Assembly: GCF_000735525.1 (NCBI RefSeq)
Contig: NZ_JMPR01000019.1
Coordinates: forward strand, 1 to 64,000
Reading direction: 5' to 3'
DNA from: Tatumella ptyseos ATCC 33301
GTDB lineage: Bacteria; Pseudomonadota; Gammaproteobacteria; Enterobacterales; Enterobacteriaceae
DNA length: 64,000 bases
A model generated the notes under the pieces. It saw nothing but the letters and a program-made list of their open reading frames with translations, did not search any database and was not told where the DNA came from. The position numbers were made by a program, and so were the translations under genes. Of this stretch, positions 61,160 to 64,000 are shown one piece after another. How positions within the stretch are numbered: the first letter of the stretch is position 1; every line of letters begins with the position of its first letter.

Positions 61160-62224
61160 GTGGTTAAACGGTTAACTCAGCGAAGAGTGACACGGGAAGA
61201 CGTTGCCAGTCTGGCCGGTACGTCGGTTGCCGTGGTCAGTTATGTGATTAATAACGGGCCACGTCCGGTGGCAGAAGCGACCCGGGAGCGGGTACTGCAA
61301 GCCATTCGGCAGACAGGTTATCAACCGAATAGCATTGCCCGTGCTCTGGCTTCCGGAACCAGTCGCACGTTCGGGGTAGTGGTACCGGACATTTCTAATT
61401 CGTTTATTGCTTCTCTGGCCCATGAACTTTTACAGGAGTCGATGCGTTATGGTCATGTCATGCTACTGGGGGATTCCGGAGATGATTGTCAGCGGGAACG
61501 GGAGATCATTCAGGGATTACTGAACCGCCAGGTGGACGGGCTCATCTATATCAGTGCCGACCGCCACCCGCATACTGATATGATACGACGTAATGGTACA
61601 CCGGTGGTGATGCTTGACGGTGTGGAGCCGGAACCCGGGGTTTCAGTTTTACGCATGAATGAACGGCAGGCCGCCAGAGAGGCGACGGCACATTTGTTGA
61701 GTCATGGTTATCGTGAGGTCGGGATCATCACCGGGCCTGCCCGGATGCTGAATAGCCGCGACCGCTTACAGGGCTGGATTGATGCCATGGGTAATGCCGG
61801 ATTAGCCATCAATCCGCAATGGGTGGTGCCTGCCGATTATACGCGCCACGGGGGATATCAGGCCGCCTTGCAGCTGCTGGCCGGCCCGGGATACCCGCGG
61901 GCGCTGTTTATCTGTAATGAACAAATGGCCACAGGTAGCCTGAGGGCCTTTCACCAGCAAGGGATACGGGTACCGGACGACCTGGCGATAGTGGGTTTTA
62001 ACGGGACAGATCAGGGCGCTTATCTCCTGCCTTCACTGACCTCAGTTCGTCAGCCCATTGCTGACATTGCGGCGACGGCTATCCGACTGCTCCATACGTG
62101 GCAGGCAGATGCCGGATTGCATGAAATCCGGCATTATCTTGACGTCGGTGAGTCCTGCGGGTGCCCCGCCGGTTCCCCTTTAACTGAGTCAGGCCGGGGG
62201 AAATATGAAACGGATAATTATTGA
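61160..62224 (+). CDS. LacI-family transcriptional regulator
   Basis: 354 residues, GTG start with AGGAG five bases upstream (the ATG two bases earlier is out of frame and closes after five codons). Helix-turn-helix at about 13-35 (REDVASLAGTSVAVVSYVIN), hinge SIARALASG, then a periplasmic-binding-type effector domain with GVVVPDISNSF. It likely senses a nucleoside, base or ribose and controls the transporter and hydrolase around it. It overlaps the nucleoside hydrolase gene by 20 bases. Confidence 0.9.
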   Translation: MVKRLTQRRVTREDVASLAGTSVAVVSYVINNGPRPVAEATRERVLQAIRQTGYQPNSIARALASGTSRTFGVVVPDISNSFIASLAHELLQESMRYGHVMLLGDSGDDCQREREIIQGLLNRQVDGLIYISADRHPHTDMIRRNGTPVVMLDGVEPEPGVSVLRMNERQAAREATAHLLSHGYREVGIITGPARMLNSRDRLQGWIDAMGNAGLAINPQWVVPADYTRHGGYQAALQLLAGPGYPRALFICNEQMATGSLRAFHQQGIRVPDDLAIVGFNGTDQGAYLLPSLTSVRQPIADIAATAIRLLHTWQADAGLHEIRHYLDVGESCGCPAGSPLTESGRGKYETDNY

Positions 62225-63209
62225 TTGTGACCCCGGAAACGGGATTGCCGGGGCGAACACCGATGACGGTTTAGCTCTCGCGCTGGCGCTGGCATCAGCG
62301 GATCTGACGGTGGAAATGGTCACCACCGTCAGCGGAAATACCCCGGCAATGACCGGAGCCCGGGTGGTGACGGATTTGGTCCGGCGTTGCGGCTTAACAG
62401 TACCTGTCTATTGTGGTGCTGAGCGGGCGCTCTGTGAGCCGGAAGAAGAGTGGCGTCGCCAACTGGATACCCGGGTCGATGCACTTTCTCTCGGTTATTT
62501 GTGGGATTCTGTCCGCCAGCCGGCTCTGTTTTCAGACTATCCACGTCATGCTGCAGAGCGGATGGCCGAATGTATCTGTGCCTCACCGGGAGAGGTGACC
62601 CTGCTGGCGCTGGGTCCGCTGACCAATATTGCCCATGCGTTGCAACGTTTTCCGCAGATGGCGGAAGCCGTCGCAGAAATTATTATCATGGGCGGTGTCT
62701 TTCACCTGGATGATTATATTAAAGATACTAATTTTGGACTGGACCCGGAAGCCGCGTCTCTGGTACTGAATAGCGGGGCAAAAATTACGCTGGTGCCGAT
62801 GGATGTGACAGTTAATACGTTGCTGACGCAGGAAGATTTACTGCGGATCACTGCCGGTCATTCCCCGCTGGCCCGGTTTGTTCGTGACACCCTGACACCC
62901 TGGATAACCTATTCAATGCTTACCCGGCATCTGAAAGGGAGCTGGATCCATGATGTGCTGGTGGTGGCCTGGCTGCTGGACCCGCAGGTGGCAACTGCAG
63001 AGAATTTTCGTGCCGGTATTGAGATACGCCCCGGCCTGACGCGCGGAAAAAGCTGGCGTTACCGGCAGCCATTGCGGGTAGGGGTAGGCATTGATCCTGA
63101 TGAGGGGGCCGACGTCCGTATTCTGACGTCGGTCAATAACGCATTATTACTCAGCCTGCTGGAGCGAGTGCTCAGTCCTCCAGCGGTGGCAGAAGGGCCA
63201 TCCGGATGA
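62205..63209 (+). CDS. Nucleoside hydrolase (IunH family)
   Basis: 334 residues. Cleaves the N-glycosidic bond of ribonucleosides to base and ribose. The Ca2+-binding N-terminal Asp cluster is present in the longer variant D8-C-D10-P-G-N...T-D-D-G, where a short insert splits the usual DPGxDD; other metal and substrate motifs are LGPLTNIA and MGGVF, and a late HDVLVVAWLL supplies the last Asp. Which bases it accepts cannot be told. Its start lies inside the LacI gene, so the two are translationally linked. Confidence 0.9.
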   Translation: MKRIIIDCDPGNGIAGANTDDGLALALALASADLTVEMVTTVSGNTPAMTGARVVTDLVRRCGLTVPVYCGAERALCEPEEEWRRQLDTRVDALSLGYLWDSVRQPALFSDYPRHAAERMAECICASPGEVTLLALGPLTNIAHALQRFPQMAEAVAEIIIMGGVFHLDDYIKDTNFGLDPEAASLVLNSGAKITLVPMDVTVNTLLTQEDLLRITAGHSPLARFVRDTLTPWITYSMLTRHLKGSWIHDVLVVAWLLDPQVATAENFRAGIEIRPGLTRGKSWRYRQPLRVGVGIDPDEGADVRILTSVNNALLLSLLERVLSPPAVAEGPSG

Positions 63210-63254
63210 CTGGTGCCGGGAACCGATAGCAGCGGCCATCGGATCGTCCGGGCG

Positions 63255-63713
63255 TTACTGGCTGACATCCACCCAGCGGGCTTCCGTCAGTTCTGCCATA
63301 CGCTGTGGCGTGATACGCACGCAGCTATGGGTGCTGCCGGCGGCAGGAAGCACTTCGCTGAACGCCTGTAGCGAAACATCACAATAGACCGTTAACGGAT
63401 TCTCCAGCCCGAAAGGGCAGACGCCGCCGACCGGATGCCCGGTCGCATTGATAACTTCATCCACACTGAGCATCCTGGCTTTGGCTCCCAGGGTGGTTCT
63501 CAGCTTTTTGTTATCCAGCCGTGCATTTCCGCTCATCACCACCAGAATAATCTCCTGCTTCACTTTCAGTGACAGGGTTTTGGCAATTTGTCCCGGTTCG
63601 ACCTGATGGACCCGGGCTGCCATATCGACAGTCGCGGTACTTTCTGCGGCTTCTATGACTTCAATATCCGGGGCATGCTCAGCAAAGAACTGCTGTACCG
63701 ACTGCAGACTCAT
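63255..63713 (-). CDS. YbaK/EbsC-type aminoacyl-tRNA deacylase
   Basis: 152 residues. Cytosolic trans-editing domain of the YbaK/ProX superfamily, which removes wrong amino acids from tRNA. The conserved Lys in GQIAKTLSLK and the motif GHPVGGVCPFGL are present. It is not the classic YbaK but nearer to the ProXp-x/YeaK-like branches; the amino acid edited is not clear. ATG 63713 (MSLQSVQQFF) has GGAGAA seven bases upstream and is preferred over the ATG at 63752. Convergent with the nucleoside hydrolase gene. Confidence 0.88.
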   Translation of the reverse strand: MSLQSVQQFFAEHAPDIEVIEAAESTATVDMAARVHQVEPGQIAKTLSLKVKQEIILVVMSGNARLDNKKLRTTLGAKARMLSVDEVINATGHPVGGVCPFGLENPLTVYCDVSLQAFSEVLPAAGSTHSCVRITPQRMAELTEARWVDVSQ

Positions 63714-63841
63714 TTTATTCTCCAGGAATTTTTCAGATTTAAAAATTGCCATAAGCGGAGGAGGCTGTAAACGCTTCAGCGGGAAATTACACCGACTTCA
63801 GTGAAAAAACTTTTTTGTGCTGCGGAAGCATAAAAGAAGTT

Positions 63842-63883
63842 GAAAATGATAACTCTTATCATATGATAGTGAAAATCATTCTC
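63842..63883 (+). promoter_or_regulatory. Two adjacent Fur boxes
   Basis: GAAAATGATAACTCTTATC (63842-63860) matches the 19-bp Fur consensus at 15 positions by eye, and GATAGTGAAAATCATTCTC (63865-63883) at 16. They stand just upstream of the gene starting at 63901. Confidence 0.82.
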
Positions 63884-63900
63884 GTTAAGAGGGTTCATTG

Positions 63901-64000
63901 ATGGAAATGGCGATGGTAGCTTCAGGATCCTTGTGGATATTCAGTTGGATAATGGGCAAAAAGATAGACAGTGGCTGGGGCGTTTTGCTGCCTTGTGCGG
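63901..64000 (+). CDS. Start of an unidentified Fur-regulated gene (cut by window end)
   Basis: The first 33 codons of an open frame beginning MEMAMVASGSLWIFSWIMGK, with AGAGGG about nine bases before the ATG. The N-terminus is hydrophobic and could be a membrane segment (about 5-18). I do not recognise it. The tandem Fur boxes directly upstream imply an iron acquisition or iron-sparing function. Confidence 0.6.
   Translation, partial: MEMAMVASGSLWIFSWIMGKKIDSGWGVLLPCA

Overview
The window reads as chromosomal DNA of a gammaproteobacterium of the order Enterobacterales. Most products are close to E. coli proteins, and several E. coli gene blocks are kept: ytfK-ytfL-tamA-tamB-ytfP-ppa, fbp-mpl-darP-pmbA-cybC, rsmI-lpoA-yraN-diaA-dolP, yhaJ/yhaK with the yqj cluster, sstT-alx, fiu-ybiX and betTIBA. 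The joins between blocks differ from E. coli (for example cybC is followed directly by rnpB), and several genes usual in E. coli are absent at their place (msrA, ytfQRT-yjfF, yqjF). A plant- or environment-associated family such as Erwiniaceae would fit, but I cannot fix the genus.

Layout. 0-8.4 kb: stringent-response modulator ytfK, CNNM/CorC-type membrane protein ytfL, the TAM outer-membrane assembly operon tamA-tamB-ytfP. 8.4-14.3 kb: pyrophosphatase, fructose-1,6-bisphosphatase, murein recycling ligase mpl, ribosome assembly factor darP, pmbA and cytochrome b562. 14.4-19.6 kb: RNase P RNA (minus strand, 377 nt), rsmI, then lpoA-yraN-diaA-dolP. 19.6-28 kb: yhaK/yhaJ, yqjG, the yqjA-mzrA-yqjC-yqjD-yqjE-yqjK string, sstT, and alx behind a yybP-ykoY (Mn2+) riboswitch with its own terminator. 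28-37.4 kb: a ClC channel with CBS domains, rlmG, a PgeF/YfiH-like protein, an e(P4)-type acid phosphatase, ddlA, and the Fur-controlled fiu-ybiX pair. 37.5-45 kb: choline-to-betaine osmoprotection (betA, betB, betI, divergent betT) and an MFS transporter.

45.4-56 kb is an amine and amino-acid catabolic island: succinate semialdehyde dehydrogenase, a MocR/GabR-type regulator divergent from gabT-gabP, a dimethylarginine dimethylaminohydrolase, then an M20 deacetylase overlapping a GNAT acetyltransferase and a divergent NtaA/SnaA/DszA-type flavin monooxygenase. The last three enzyme types match the Bacillus YxeL-YxeP-YxeK route that disposes of S-(2-succino)cysteine. The 659-base gap between them holds a structured element with mutually exclusive antiterminator and terminator stems that I cannot assign to a known class.

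56-64 kb: an RcnB-like periplasmic protein, opgB (osmoregulated periplasmic glucan modification), then an MHS-family transporter, LacI-type regulator and nucleoside hydrolase that look like one nucleoside scavenging unit with a perfect 22-bp palindrome upstream. The window ends with a YbaK-type deacylase and, behind two Fur boxes, the first 33 codons of an unidentified iron-regulated gene. I saw no tRNA, insertion sequence, prophage or CRISPR array.
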